A DNA stretch of 64,000 nucleotides, taken from Alphaproteobacteria bacterium (GTDB lineage Bacteria; Pseudomonadota; Alphaproteobacteria; Micropepsales; Micropepsaceae). The stretch spans positions 143,340-207,339 of the forward strand of contig JAFARO010000010.1 of the NCBI GenBank assembly GCA_019245415.1. The letters are read 5' to 3'. The position numbers and the translations under genes are program-made. Shown here piece by piece: positions 8,552 through 17,291 of this stretch. Within the stretch, counting starts at the first letter, position 1, and every line of letters begins with the position of its first letter. Below the pieces are notes generated by a model that saw only the letters and a program-made list of their open reading frames with translations, made no database searches and was not told the DNA's origin.

Positions 8552-10176
8552 TGCGCGCCTTCGCCCTGCTGCTCGACCGGCTGGCCTTCACGCCGCAGCG
8601 CAACGGCAAGCTCACCCTGCTCCGGGACTTCATGCGCGAGCGGCCCGATCCGGAACGCGGCTGGGCGCTGGCGGCGCTGGCCGGCGAACTCGTCTTCGAT
8701 GCCGCCAAGCCCGCCTTCATCCGCAAGGCGGTGGAAGCGCGCATGGACGCGCAACTGTTCGCGATGTCCTACGACTATGTGGGCGACCTGGCGGAGACCG
8801 CGGCGCTGGTCTGGCCGGCAAAACAAGGCGCCAACCCCGGACTTGATCCGGGGGAACCCGAGCTCACCGAAGTGGTGGAGAGCCTGCAGACCGCCTCGCG
8901 CGCCGAGGTTCAGCGCCTGCTGGAATCCTGGCTCGATGCGCTCGATGCCGACGGCCGCTGGGCGCTGCTCAAGCTCTTGACCGGCGGCCTGCGCGTCGGC
9001 GTCTCGGCCAGGCTCGCCAAGCAGGCACTCGCCGCGATGGGCGGCGTCGCCGTCAGCGAGATCGAGGAAGTCTGGCACAGCCAACATGCTCCGTATGAAG
9101 ACTTGTTTGCCTGGCTCGAGAAGCGCAGCGAAAAACCCTCCGCCGCCGCCGCCGGACGCTTCCGGCCGGTGATGCTGGCGCAGGCGATCGAGGCGGACGA
9201 CTTCGCCAAGCTCGATCCCGCCGACTATGCCGCGGAATGGAAATGGGACGGCGTCCGCGTCCAGGCGGTGAACGAAGGCGGCCAGCGCCGCCTCTACAGC
9301 CGCACCGGCGATGACATCGCCAAAGCCTTTCCGGACGTGCTCGACTTCCTCGCTTTCGACGGCGTGCTCGACGGCGAATTGCTGGTGCTGATCGACGGCC
9401 ATGTGCAATCGTTCTCCGACCTGCAGCAGCGCCTCAACCGCAAAACCGCCGACGCCAAGCTGCGCGCCAAATTTCCCGCCGGCATCCGCGCCTACGATCT
9501 CCTGTTCGAAGGCGACGACGATCTGCGCACCTTGCCCTTCCGCGCGCGGCGCAAGCGCCTTGAGGATTTCGTCCGGCGCGCGAACTCGCCGCGCATCGAT
9601 CTGTCGCCCTTGCAGCCCTTCGCGAGCTGGGAGGAGCTTGGACGGTTGCGCGCCGCGCCGCCGCCGGGCGACGCGCGCCTGGCCGAAGGATTGATGCTCA
9701 AGCGCTGGGATTCGATCTACGAGGCCGGCCGTCCCAAGGGCCCCTGGTTCAAATGGAAGCGCGATCCGCATCTCATCGACGCGGTCTTGATGTATGCCCA
9801 GCGCGGCCACGGCAAGCGCTCGGGCTATTATTCCGACTATACCTTCGGGGTCTGGCGCGAGGACGCCAATGGCGAGCGCAGCCTGACCCCGGTGGGCAAG
9901 GCCTATTTCGGCTTCACCGACGAGGAGCTCAAGCGCATCGACAAATTCGTCCGCGACAACACGGTGGAGCGCTTCGGGCCGGTGCGCGTGGTGCGCGCGG
10001 GCAAGGATTTCGGCCTGGTCCTCGAAGTGGCGTTCGAAGGCCTGCAGCGCTCGGCGCGGCACAAATCCGGCGTCGCCATGCGCTTCCCCCGCATCAGCCG
10101 CCTGCGCTGGGACAAGCCCGCGCGCGAGGCCGACGAGCTCGCGACGCTGGAGCGGATGCTCGACGCGGAGCGCTGA
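8551..10176 (+). CDS. ATP-dependent DNA ligase (exonuclease-associated type)
   Basis: The protein has 541 residues. An N-terminal helical DNA-binding domain (to about 200) is followed by the adenylation domain, with the catalytic lysine in EWKWDGVR near residue 232, motif III DGELLV near 274, motif IV EGLMLKR near 377 and motif V WFKWKR near 399. The C-terminal OB domain ends with SGVAMRFPRISRLRWDK. It seals nicks using ATP and works with the exonuclease just upstream. An unusual point is a palindromic element (8835-8853) read in frame, which adds NPGLDPGE to the linker near residue 97. A hairpin terminator follows the stop. Confidence 0.93.
   Translation: MRAFALLLDRLAFTPQRNGKLTLLRDFMRERPDPERGWALAALAGELVFDAAKPAFIRKAVEARMDAQLFAMSYDYVGDLAETAALVWPAKQGANPGLDPGEPELTEVVESLQTASRAEVQRLLESWLDALDADGRWALLKLLTGGLRVGVSARLAKQALAAMGGVAVSEIEEVWHSQHAPYEDLFAWLEKRSEKPSAAAAGRFRPVMLAQAIEADDFAKLDPADYAAEWKWDGVRVQAVNEGGQRRLYSRTGDDIAKAFPDVLDFLAFDGVLDGELLVLIDGHVQSFSDLQQRLNRKTADAKLRAKFPAGIRAYDLLFEGDDDLRTLPFRARRKRLEDFVRRANSPRIDLSPLQPFASWEELGRLRAAPPPGDARLAEGLMLKRWDSIYEAGRPKGPWFKWKRDPHLIDAVLMYAQRGHGKRSGYYSDYTFGVWREDANGERSLTPVGKAYFGFTDEELKRIDKFVRDNTVERFGPVRVVRAGKDFGLVLEVAFEGLQRSARHKSGVAMRFPRISRLRWDKPAREADELATLERMLDAER
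8835..8853. repeat. Small palindromic element inside the ligase gene
   Basis: CCCCGGA and TCCGGGG form a perfect 7-bp stem around CTTGA. The same type of palindrome is a common intergenic repeat in alphaproteobacteria. Here it is read in frame as NPGLDPGE in a loop between the helices of the ligase N-terminal domain. Confidence 0.6.
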
Positions 10177-10198
10177 AACCGAGGTTCAATTCGGTTTT
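10176..10198 (+). terminator. Likely terminator after the DNA ligase gene
   Basis: A 7-bp stem AAACCGA / TCGGTTT around an 8-base loop starts on the last base of the ligase stop codon and ends in TTTT. The loop belongs to the first copy of the direct repeat described at 10179-10273. Confidence 0.55.
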
Positions 10199-10273
10199 GC
10201 TCTGCATCACTGCTCAAAATCGAGGTTCAATTCCGCACCGCCTGCAGCAATGCGTAAAATCGAGGTTCAATTC
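10179..10273. repeat. Three direct repeats at about 40-bp spacing
   Basis: CGAGGTTCAATTC occurs at 10180, 10221 and 10261. The second and third copies are longer, about 33 bp alike, beginning CTGCA and containing AAAATCGAGGTTCAATTCC. Three short copies with partly similar spacers do not make a CRISPR array. Iterated protein-binding sites or a decayed duplication are possible. Confidence 0.6.
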
Positions 10274-10342
10274 CCGTCCATCTTCTCGTCATGGCCGGGC
10301 GTCCTGACGCTGTCGCTACGACCCCGGCCATCCAGATGTTCA

Positions 10343-10401
10343 CGCGGAGCCGCGGAAAATCGCGGAGGAAAAACGCAACTCCGCGGCTCCGCGCCTCCGC
10401 G
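10343..10401. repeat. Nested inverted repeat with pseudoknot geometry
   Basis: CGCGGAGCCGCGGA (10343-10356) is perfectly complementary to TCCGCGGCTCCGCG (10380-10393). Within the loop, CGCGGAGG (10361-10368) is complementary to CCTCCGCG (10394-10401), immediately after the stem. As RNA this order could form an H-type pseudoknot. As DNA it may simply be a tandem CGCGGAG-type repeat, resembling the widespread class of CGCAGAG repeats. Confidence 0.55.
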
Positions 10402-10768
10402 TGCAAATCTTTCGGGGCTGGATGGCCGCCTCAGGGGGCGGCCACGACGGAAGAGGAAATTCGAATTCAATTCGGGCGGAAGCGGGCCCGCGCAAATTCG
10501 CTCCCCATTTCAGACGCAATACACCCGTCGATCGGGACGCGAGGCTTTTTTTGTGCATCGCAGCAAGCGGCGAAAATTATTTTCCGGATGGGTCCGTGGC
10601 GGTCGTCCTTTGCTGTCGGAGGCGCAGGAAAGCCCGCCGCGCGGCGCTTCTTCGCGCACCGCCGGATGAGCGTTCCTTGCTCTCACACCTTTGGGGATTT
10701 AGCCGAAATGGGGTTTCGACCGTGACGGTTCAAGGGGGTGTCGCAGATTTATTTTCGCTGCGCCGCAC

Positions 10769-11632
10769 CTACCCGTTCACCACCGTGCCGCCATTGGGGT
10801 GGAGCACCTGGCCGGTCATGTAGGAGGCCTCTTCGCAGGCGAGGAAGACGAAGCAGGGCGCGACCTCGTTGGGCTGGCCGGCGCGGCCCATCGGCGCGTG
10901 GGCGCCGTGCTCGGCGGTCTCCTTGTCGTCGAAGGAGGCGGGGATCAGCGGCGTCCAGATCGGGCCGGGCGCCACCGCGTTGACGCGGATCTTCCTTTCG
11001 ACCAGCGCCTGGGACAGCGAGCGCGTGAAGCTGACGATGGCGCCCTTGGTGGCGGAATAATCGATCAGCTCCTTCTTGCCCTTGTACGCTGTGATCGAGG
11101 CGGTGTTCACGATCGCTGCGCCCTCGCGCATGTATTCGAGCGCGGCTTTGGCCATGTAGAAATAGCCGAAGATGTTGGTCTGGAAGGTGCGCTGGAGCTG
11201 TTCCTGCGAGATGTCGAGCGCGCCGCCGCCATCGCCCTCGTGCTGCTCCGCGGCGTTGTTGACGAGGACATCCAGGCGGTCGAAGGCCTCGATGACGCGG
11301 CCCACCGCTTCCCTGCAGAACTCTTCCTTGGCCACGTCGCCCGCAATCAAAAGACAACTGCGCCCCTCGCGCTCGACATAACGCTTGGTCTCCTCCGCGT
11401 CGTCGTGCTCGTCTAGATAGACGATGGCGATGTCGGCGCCCTCGCGCGCCATGTGCACGGCGACGGCGCGGCCGATTCCGGAATCGCCGCCGGTGATGAG
11501 CGCGACCTTGCCCTTGAGCTTGTCCGCGCCCTTGAAGCGCGGCAGGAATTCCGGCTTGGGCTGCATCTTGGCTTCCGAGCCCGGCTGGCGGGATTGCCGC
11601 TGCGGCGGCTGTTTGTGCTGGGCTTGGCTCAT
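10769..11632 (-). CDS. SDR family oxidoreductase, YdaD/YghA-like
   Basis: The 287-residue short-chain dehydrogenase has a 40-residue Gln/Lys-rich extension, as in the stress-linked YdaD/YghA group. The cofactor motif GGDSGIGRAVA is near residue 48 and NNAAEQ near 124. The catalytic Ser is in NTASITAYKG, the Tyr and Lys are in DYSATKGAI, and APGPIWTPL follows. NAD(P)-dependent; substrate unknown. ATG at 11632 is used; an in-frame GTG at 11644 is weaker. The neighbours upstream on the same strand (DUF6328 and DUF6496) are also of stress type, which suggests a general stress locus. Confidence 0.85.
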   Translation of the reverse strand: MSQAQHKQPPQRQSRQPGSEAKMQPKPEFLPRFKGADKLKGKVALITGGDSGIGRAVAVHMAREGADIAIVYLDEHDDAEETKRYVEREGRSCLLIAGDVAKEEFCREAVGRVIEAFDRLDVLVNNAAEQHEGDGGGALDISQEQLQRTFQTNIFGYFYMAKAALEYMREGAAIVNTASITAYKGKKELIDYSATKGAIVSFTRSLSQALVERKIRVNAVAPGPIWTPLIPASFDDKETAEHGAHAPMGRAGQPNEVAPCFVFLACEEASYMTGQVLHPNGGTVVNG

Positions 11633-11675
11633 GATTGTTTCCACTTCGCGGCTGCAAGGAGAAAACGCGCGGGCC

Positions 11676-12590
11676 TCAGCCTTGGTGGCCGTGCCGCAAG
11701 GCCAAGGGCAATGCGAACCACAGCGCGATCAGGAAAGCGCCCGCGACGCCAGCCCCCACCGCCGCGACCGCCTTGTCGCCGAGCATCTTGAAAGCGGCGA
11801 CATAGAAGTCGAGCGCGATGCCGAGCGCGACCGGGATCAGTGCCAGGGTGACGATCGCCGAGCCGATGGCGTGAAAACGCTGCGTGTCGCGGCCATCAAA
11901 GGCGATGCGATGCACCGCCGCCGGCGTCAGCAGCATCATGACCGCGACCGCGACCGCGACCAGGGCGCTGAAGTGGATGGCGCGGTCCACAGGGGCCAGC
12001 TTGGCGAAGCTGCCCGTCATGGTGACGACGAGCTGGAAACCGAGCAGCGCCTGCGCACCGGGAAGGATGACGCGGCTCTCGGTCAGGAGCTGTTCGATCT
12101 TGTGATGCAGGTCGGTCTTGGTCTGTTGCGGCACGGCGTTCTCCAAGTCGCTCTTGGAAACGAACGGGCGCAGCGCTTCGCCCAATCCATAGAGCAGCAG
12201 AAATGCGGCCGCGGCGACGGCGGCGGCGATGCCGAGCGCGGTCTGCGATCCCAGGAAGCGCTCCAGCACCACGAACATGTCGCAGCCGATGGCGACCGCA
12301 AACGGCGCCAGCGCGATGTTGGCGAACCGGGCCGAGACGCGCAGGATGCGCCTCGTCGCCTCGCCGTGCTCGACCAGCCGGTGCTGGCTGGGGGCTGCGA
12401 TCAGAAGGCCCAAGGTGAGCACGAGGAGCGAGAGTGCCGCGGCGTCGGCGAGCTTGGCCTGGCGCGAGAGCGTGTCGAATTCTTCCTGGAACACGCCGTG
12501 GAACTGGAAGCCGAACAGCACCTGCACGCCGAGCATCTGCATGCGCAGTTCGTCGAGCGCGATCTTGACGGTGTCTTGAAGCGCAGCCAA
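11676..12590 (-). CDS. Membrane protein with two tandem DUF6328-like domains
   Basis: The 304-residue protein has eight predicted helices arranged as two similar halves. Half one opens with LDELRMQMLGVQVLFGFQ and contains LIAAPSQHRLVEHGEATRR. Half two opens with LTESRVILPGAQALLGFQ and contains LLTPAAVHRIAFDGRDTQR. DUF6328 proteins I know of have one such half (about 150 residues), so this looks like an internal duplication and fusion. It lies between the SDR and DUF6496 genes on one strand. Function unknown; the context hints at stress. Confidence 0.75.
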   Translation of the reverse strand: MAALQDTVKIALDELRMQMLGVQVLFGFQFHGVFQEEFDTLSRQAKLADAAALSLLVLTLGLLIAAPSQHRLVEHGEATRRILRVSARFANIALAPFAVAIGCDMFVVLERFLGSQTALGIAAAVAAAAFLLLYGLGEALRPFVSKSDLENAVPQQTKTDLHHKIEQLLTESRVILPGAQALLGFQLVVTMTGSFAKLAPVDRAIHFSALVAVAVAVMMLLTPAAVHRIAFDGRDTQRFHAIGSAIVTLALIPVALGIALDFYVAAFKMLGDKAVAAVGAGVAGAFLIALWFALPLALRHGHQG

Positions 12591-12602
12591 CGCGCCGCGC
12601 GG

Positions 12603-12824
12603 TTATGAGGATTTCTTCTTGCGGCGGCCGCGCGTGCTCTTCTTCTTGCGCGGCACCTTCTTGCCCTTCTTGCGCGCTTCCGAAAGTCCGATCGCGATCG
12701 CCTGCTTGCGGCTCTTCACCGTGCCGCCGCGCCCGCCCTTGCCGCGTTTGAGCTTGCCCTTCTTCTTGCGGCGCATGGCGCTTTCGACGTCCTTGCCGGC
12801 GCTGCGCGAATATTTTCTCGCCAT
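12603..12824 (-). CDS. DUF6496 basic protein
   Basis: This 73-residue, very Lys/Arg-rich protein begins MARKYSRSAGKDVESAMRR. Its core SRKQAIAIGLSEARKKGKKVP is the hallmark of DUF6496 proteins, which are often plasmid- or stress-associated. AAGGAG lies 7 bases before the ATG at 12824, which rules out the longer frame to 12893. The basic tail (KKKSTRGRRKKKSS) suggests nucleic-acid contact. It ends 12 bases before the start of the DUF6328 gene, so the two are probably one transcript. Confidence 0.85.
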   Translation of the reverse strand: MARKYSRSAGKDVESAMRRKKKGKLKRGKGGRGGTVKSRKQAIAIGLSEARKKGKKVPRKKKSTRGRRKKKSS

Positions 12825-12894
12825 GTGATCTCCTTGCGAATTCAGGGGATAACGCACAAGCCGCGCAAGCGTTCGCCGGCGGCAAGGACCCAAA

Positions 12895-14232
12895 TCAGGC
12901 GATGAGTTCCGCTATCGCGGCGCGGAAGCGCGCGGCGATGCGGGTGCGGTCCTTGTGGCGGCCGCCCTCGACCAGCCGTGTTCCGTTGCGCCACACGCAG
13001 TCCACCGCGCCCGATCCGGCGGCAAAGATCCAGCTGTCGATGAGCGCATCGCCGCTCTTGTGCAGCAGCGAGGGATGGTGCGGATCCAGGCTCACCAAAT
13101 CCGCAGCCATGTCGGCGCCGAGCGCCTGCACCCCGCCCGCGAGCGCCGCGTGCAGCAGCGTTGCGCCGCTGGAGGCCCCTTCGCGGGCGGCGGCCACATT
13201 GCGCGCGCGCCGCGCGAGGCGCTGGCCGTATTCGAGCAGACGCAGTTCTTCGGCGAGATCGATGCGCACATTCGAATCTGTTCCGATGCCGATGCGGCCA
13301 TGGGCGGCGAGATAGTCGGGCAGCGCGAACAATCCGTCGCCGAGATTGGCTTCCGTGATCGGGCACAGTCCCGCGACCGCGCCGCTTGCCGCCAGGCCCC
13401 CGGTTTCATTCCGGTCCATATGCGTCGCGTGCACCAGGCACCAGCGCGCATCCACCGGCAGATGATCGAGCAGCCACCGCACCGGGCGCGCGCCCGACCA
13501 GGCGAGGCAGTCGTCGACCTCCCTGGTCTGCTCCGCGATGTGGATGTGCACGGGCCCAGGCAGGCGCGCGAGCGCAGTGAGTTCCTCCGGCGTGACGGCT
13601 CTGAGGCTGTGCGGCGCAATGCCGAGCGCGGCGTCGCCCAAGGGACGCAGATGCGTCCCGCAGCGCGCCAGCAGCGTCTCGTATTCCGCAAGGGTCGATA
13701 CGAAGCGCCTCTGCTCGCCGTTCGGCGCGGCGCCGCCGAAGCCGGAATGCGCATAGAAGACCGGCAGCAGGGTCAGGCCGATTCCGGTCTGCGCGGCGGC
13801 GGCCGCGATGCGTCCGCTCATCTCCGCGGCATCGTCGTACCGGTTGCCGTCGGGGGCGCGATGCAGATAGTGGAATTCGCCGGCGCGGGTGAAGCCGCAC
13901 TCCAGCATCTCGACATAGGTTTGCGCCGCGACGGCCTCGAGCGCATCCGGCCCGATGCGGCCGGCGAAGCGGTACATCGCCGTGCGCCAGGTCCAGAAAT
14001 TGTCGCCGCCGGGACCGGCGGTCTCGGCCAGTCCCGCCATCGCGCGCTGGAAGGCATGGCTGTGAAGATTGCCGATGCCGGGGACGGCGATGGCATGGAC
14101 TTCGTCGGCCGGTTCCGCATCGACACCGGGCTGGATTGTCGGCGCGCCCATGCCATCAAAGCGAAAGCGCACCCGCTCCGCCCAGCCCGTGGGCAGCAGC
14201 GCCTGCGCGAACCAAAGCTGGACAGAGCTCAT
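12895..14232 (-). CDS. hutF: Formimidoylglutamate deiminase
   Basis: HutF removes ammonia from N-formimidoyl-L-glutamate to give N-formyl-L-glutamate, step four of the five-step histidine degradation route. The 445-residue amidohydrolase has metal ligands in GNLHSHAFQRAM (near 54), HIHIAEQ (near 231), LVHATHMD (near 266) and GTDSNVRID (near 316). It is divergent from hutG, whose product acts on HutF's product; only about 40 bases separate the two starts, so a shared control region must be compact. hutH, hutU and hutI are not in this window. Confidence 0.95.
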   Translation of the reverse strand: MSSVQLWFAQALLPTGWAERVRFRFDGMGAPTIQPGVDAEPADEVHAIAVPGIGNLHSHAFQRAMAGLAETAGPGGDNFWTWRTAMYRFAGRIGPDALEAVAAQTYVEMLECGFTRAGEFHYLHRAPDGNRYDDAAEMSGRIAAAAAQTGIGLTLLPVFYAHSGFGGAAPNGEQRRFVSTLAEYETLLARCGTHLRPLGDAALGIAPHSLRAVTPEELTALARLPGPVHIHIAEQTREVDDCLAWSGARPVRWLLDHLPVDARWCLVHATHMDRNETGGLAASGAVAGLCPITEANLGDGLFALPDYLAAHGRIGIGTDSNVRIDLAEELRLLEYGQRLARRARNVAAAREGASSGATLLHAALAGGVQALGADMAADLVSLDPHHPSLLHKSGDALIDSWIFAAGSGAVDCVWRNGTRLVEGGRHKDRTRIAARFRAAIAELIA

Positions 14233-14272
14233 GGCCGCACTCTATGCGTTGGACGCAAGGCGCGACAGAGCC

Positions 14273-15097
14273 ATGGCGGACAAGACGGACTGGCTGGAGA
14301 TCGGACGGGGCAGGGCACCGCTCGTCGTCGCGTTCCCCCATACCGGCAGCGAGATTCCGGACGACCTCGCGGACGGCTTCGTCTCGCTGTGGCAGGCGCG
14401 GCGCGACGCCGATTGGTGGGTCGACAGGCTCTACGATTTCGTCGCCGCGATGGATGTCACCACGGTGCGCACGCGGCTGTCGCGCAGCGTCATCGACGTC
14501 AACCGCGATCCCTCGGGCCGCTCGCTCTATCCCGGACAAGCGACGACGGAACTGTGTCCCACGACGGATTTCGACGGCACGGCGCTCTATCGCTCCGGCC
14601 TCGCGCCGGACGCGGACGAGATCGCGCGTCGGCGGCGTCTCTTTTTCGAGCCCTATCATGCGGCGCTCGAGGCCGAGATCGAACGCTTGCGCGCGCGGCA
14701 CGGGCGCGTGGTTCTGTTCGACGCCCATTCCATCCGCTCGCGCATCCCGCGCCTGTTCGAAGGCGAACTGCCGCAGTTCAACATCGGCAGCAACGGCGGC
14801 AGGAGCTGTGCGCGTGATCTCAGCGATGCGGTTGCGCGTGTTTGCGCTTCAAGCGCCTACAGCTTCGTCGTCGACGGGCGCTTCAAGGGCGGCTGGACGA
14901 CGCGTCATTACGGCGCGCCGGACAACGGCGTCCATGCCATCCAGCTCGAACTCGCCTGCCGCGGCTATATGGACGAGCCCGAGGTTCCTTCGCCGCAGAA
15001 TTGGCCCGCGCCTTACGATCCTGCGCGCGCGGGTGCTCTGCGCGGCGTGCTCAAGCGCGTCATCGCGGCCTGTCTCGCCTTCGCCGGGCAAGGCTGA
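14273..15097 (+). CDS. hutG: N-formylglutamate deformylase
   Basis: HutG hydrolyses N-formyl-L-glutamate to glutamate and formate. The 274-residue product has VAFPHTGSEIPDD near residue 19, SVIDVNRDPSG near 69, VVLFDAHSIRSRIP near 144 and the terminal GGWTTRHYG near 210. All of these are typical of the HutG/FGase fold related to M14 peptidases. An in-frame ATG at 14231 would add 14 residues and overlap the hutF start, so 14273 is preferred. The stop shares one base with the hutD ATG. Confidence 0.95.
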   Translation: MADKTDWLEIGRGRAPLVVAFPHTGSEIPDDLADGFVSLWQARRDADWWVDRLYDFVAAMDVTTVRTRLSRSVIDVNRDPSGRSLYPGQATTELCPTTDFDGTALYRSGLAPDADEIARRRRLFFEPYHAALEAEIERLRARHGRVVLFDAHSIRSRIPRLFEGELPQFNIGSNGGRSCARDLSDAVARVCASSAYSFVVDGRFKGGWTTRHYGAPDNGVHAIQLELACRGYMDEPEVPSPQNWPAPYDPARAGALRGVLKRVIAACLAFAGQG

Positions 15098-15633
15098 TGC
15101 GCATCCTGCGCGCGGCCGAGCGCAGGGCCGTGCCGTGGAAGAACGGCGGCGGCACGACGCGCGAGATTGCCGTCTTTCCGCCGGGGTCAGACTTCGCGAC
15201 TTTCCTTTGGCGCCTGAGCATCGCGGAAGTGACGCAGCCGGGACCGTTCTCGCATTTCGAGAATATCGACCGCCATTTCGCGGTACTCGCCGGCCGCGTG
15301 CGGCTCGTGTTCCCGCACGGGACACAAGATTGCGACGCGCACTCCGAGCCGATCGTCTTTGCCGGTGAGACGCCTTGCCACGCCACGCCGCTGGACGGGC
15401 CGGTCACCGACCTCAATCTGATGCTGCGGCGCGGCCGCGTGCAGGCTTCGATGCAGCGTGTCTCGGGGCGTACACGCTTGGGGGGCGGTACCTCGATCGT
15501 CGTGGCGCCGCAAGCGCTGTCGCTGCGCGTCGGCGGCCGCACAGTGGCGCTCGAAAAACACGACGCTGCGTTGTTCGACGAACCGTGCGAGCTCGACATC
15601 GGCGCCCCGGCGCTCATCATCGCGATTCCGTGA
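15097..15633 (+). CDS. hutD: HutD family cupin protein
   Basis: The 178-residue protein shows the HutD opening VPWKNGGGTTREIAVFP near residue 13, then FLWRLSIAEV near 41 and GPFSHFENIDRHF near 49. HutD is a small cupin that accompanies histidine-utilisation genes and is proposed to limit or sense pathway intermediates, with no firm enzymatic role. Its start overlaps the hutG stop, so the two are coupled. Confidence 0.92.
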   Translation: MRILRAAERRAVPWKNGGGTTREIAVFPPGSDFATFLWRLSIAEVTQPGPFSHFENIDRHFAVLAGRVRLVFPHGTQDCDAHSEPIVFAGETPCHATPLDGPVTDLNLMLRRGRVQASMQRVSGRTRLGGGTSIVVAPQALSLRVGGRTVALEKHDAALFDEPCELDIGAPALIIAIP

Positions 15634-15697
15634 TCGGCGCGCCTGTTCGCCGCACGCAGGACCTGTTAGCCTCGCCGCAGCAAGAGAGGTCCCGTCC

Positions 15698-17140
15698 ATG
15701 CCGCGTTTGTTCGCCGTTCTGCTCGCGCTTTGTTTTACCCTGCCCGCTTCCGCTCAGACGATGAAGCGTCTCACCCATCAGCCGCCGGACGGCGCGCTGA
15801 TCACCTTCCAGCTCACCGACGGCACGGTGATGGCGCAGGGCTTCGGCGAGTCCGACTGGTACGTGCTGACCCCCGACAGCAAGGGCAGCTATCTGAACGG
15901 AACCTGGAAGCGCGTCGCCGACCTGCCGTCCGGCTACCAGCCGCTCTATTTCGCCTCTGCGGTGCTCGCCGACGGAAGGCTCGCCATCATCGGCGGGGAA
16001 TATCTCTTCGATCAATTCTCGTTCACCAATCTCGGCGCGATCTACGATCCGCTGGCGAACAAATGGACTTCGCTCGACCATCCCCAGGGCTGGACGAATA
16101 TCGGCGACTCGCCGTCCGCGGTGCTGCCCGACGGCCGTTTCCTCGTCGGCGACAAATTCAAGAAGCAGTTCGCCGCGCTCGATCCGGCGACCCTGAAATG
16201 GACGGCGCTGCCCAACACCGGCAAGAACGATTTCAACGCTGAGGAAGGCTGGACCTTGCTGCCCGACGGCACGATCCTGACCTTCGACGTCAAGGACCAT
16301 CCCAAATCCGAGCGCTATCTTCCCGACCAGGGCAAATGGGTGAACGCGGGCGACATCCCCGCCGATCTGTGGGAGCCGCAGAATTGCTGCGGCAATTGCA
16401 TTCCATACGGGCCCAAGAACAAGTGCTACGATCCGCCGGGCGAAGTCGGGCCGGCGATCCTGCGTCCGGACGGCACGGTGTTCGCAGCCGGCGGCAAGGC
16501 CAGCAGCCAGAGCAATGCCCACACCGACATCTGGACGCCGCCGAGCGGAGGCGACCGCAAGGGCCACTGGACCCCGGGTCCGGATTTTCCCAGCAACGAG
16601 GATTGCGGCGACACCTTCGCCTCGCTCCTGCCGAACGGCAACGTGCTGGTCGAATGCCTGTCGGGCACGCTCTATGAATTCGACGGCACGCATCTGACCA
16701 AGGAGCCGTTCAGCAACGGCGGTCCGCTGATGGTGCTGCCGACGGGCGAGGTCCTCATCGGCGGCAGCTATGTCTACCAGTCGACGGGCGGCGCGCAGGC
16801 CGCCTGGGCGCCCACCATCGCGGATTTTCCCTCCAGCGTGACGCGCGGCCAGAGCTATCAGATCGCCGGAACCCAGTTCAACGGCCTGAGCCAGGCCAAC
16901 GCCTTCGGCGACGAGGACGAGACCCAGACCAACTATCCGCTGGTGCGCATCACCAACAATGCCACGGGCGATGTTGCCTACGCCCGCACCCACGACCACA
17001 GCACGATGGGCGTGGCGACGGGTGGGACGCCGGTGTCGACCAATTTCGACGTGCCGGCGAACATGGAGACGGGGCCGAGCACGCTTGTCGTCGTCGCCAA
17101 CGGCATCGCGTCGGCGCCGGTGGCTCTGACGGTGAATTAG
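15698..17140 (+). CDS. Secreted galactose-oxidase-like kelch beta-propeller protein
   Basis: The protein has 480 residues with a clear signal peptide (LFAVLLALCFTLPASAQ). At least six kelch-like blades follow (DGRLAIIGGEY, DGRFLVGDKF, DGTVFAAGGKA, NGNVLVECLSG, GEVLIGGSYVY). An IPT/E-set-like C-terminal domain (FPSSVTRGQSYQIAGTQF onward) ends ASAPVALTVN. The layout resembles galactose oxidase and related radical-copper oxidases, but I cannot locate the full copper ligand set. A cysteine-rich loop, CCGNCIPYGPKNKC, near residue 229 is unusual. AGAGAGG lies 9 bases before the ATG. Confidence 0.75.
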   Translation: MPRLFAVLLALCFTLPASAQTMKRLTHQPPDGALITFQLTDGTVMAQGFGESDWYVLTPDSKGSYLNGTWKRVADLPSGYQPLYFASAVLADGRLAIIGGEYLFDQFSFTNLGAIYDPLANKWTSLDHPQGWTNIGDSPSAVLPDGRFLVGDKFKKQFAALDPATLKWTALPNTGKNDFNAEEGWTLLPDGTILTFDVKDHPKSERYLPDQGKWVNAGDIPADLWEPQNCCGNCIPYGPKNKCYDPPGEVGPAILRPDGTVFAAGGKASSQSNAHTDIWTPPSGGDRKGHWTPGPDFPSNEDCGDTFASLLPNGNVLVECLSGTLYEFDGTHLTKEPFSNGGPLMVLPTGEVLIGGSYVYQSTGGAQAAWAPTIADFPSSVTRGQSYQIAGTQFNGLSQANAFGDEDETQTNYPLVRITNNATGDVAYARTHDHSTMGVATGGTPVSTNFDVPANMETGPSTLVVVANGIASAPVALTVN

Positions 17141-17152
17141 AAAAAAACGATT

Positions 17153-17258
17153 CTCCCCCGCTTGCGGGGGAGGTGGCGCGAAGCGCCGGAGGGGGCGTGC
17201 CACATGCTCCCCCTCCGCCTCGCTGGCGCTCGGCACCTCCCCCGTAAACGGGGGAGGT
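17153..17258. repeat. Palindromic intergenic repeat, CTCCCCCGC type
   Basis: Two hairpins flank this element: CTCCCCC GCTTGC GGGGGAG (17153-17172) and CTCCCCC GTAAAC GGGGGAG (17237-17256). The segment between reads GGTGGCGCGAAGCGCCGGAG and its near complement, so the whole can fold as a cruciform. On the minus strand the first hairpin is followed by AATCGTTTTTTT (17141-17152), making it a likely terminator for the SET-domain gene. Confidence 0.75.
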
Positions 17259-17291
17259 TGATTCTTCTTCGCCGAATGAGATTTGCTGCGA

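Larger units (their letters stand above)
10177..10768. other. 592-base region without a supported gene
   Basis: This gap lies between two convergent genes. It holds the ligase terminator, the three direct repeats and the large inverted repeat at 10343-10401. Between about 10440 and 10600 it becomes richer in A/T (GAAATTCGAATTCAATTCGG). Several frames are open for 60-145 codons, but none has a good ribosome site or plausible protein composition, so I call no gene. Confidence 0.6.

Noticed and set aside
10179..10273. CRISPR-like direct repeats
   Set aside because: There are only three copies of 13-33 bp with partly similar spacers and no cas genes nearby.
10291..10725. A 144-codon plus-strand open frame in the gap after the ligase
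   Set aside because: It has no ribosome site and patchwork composition, and its frame passes through the inverted repeat.
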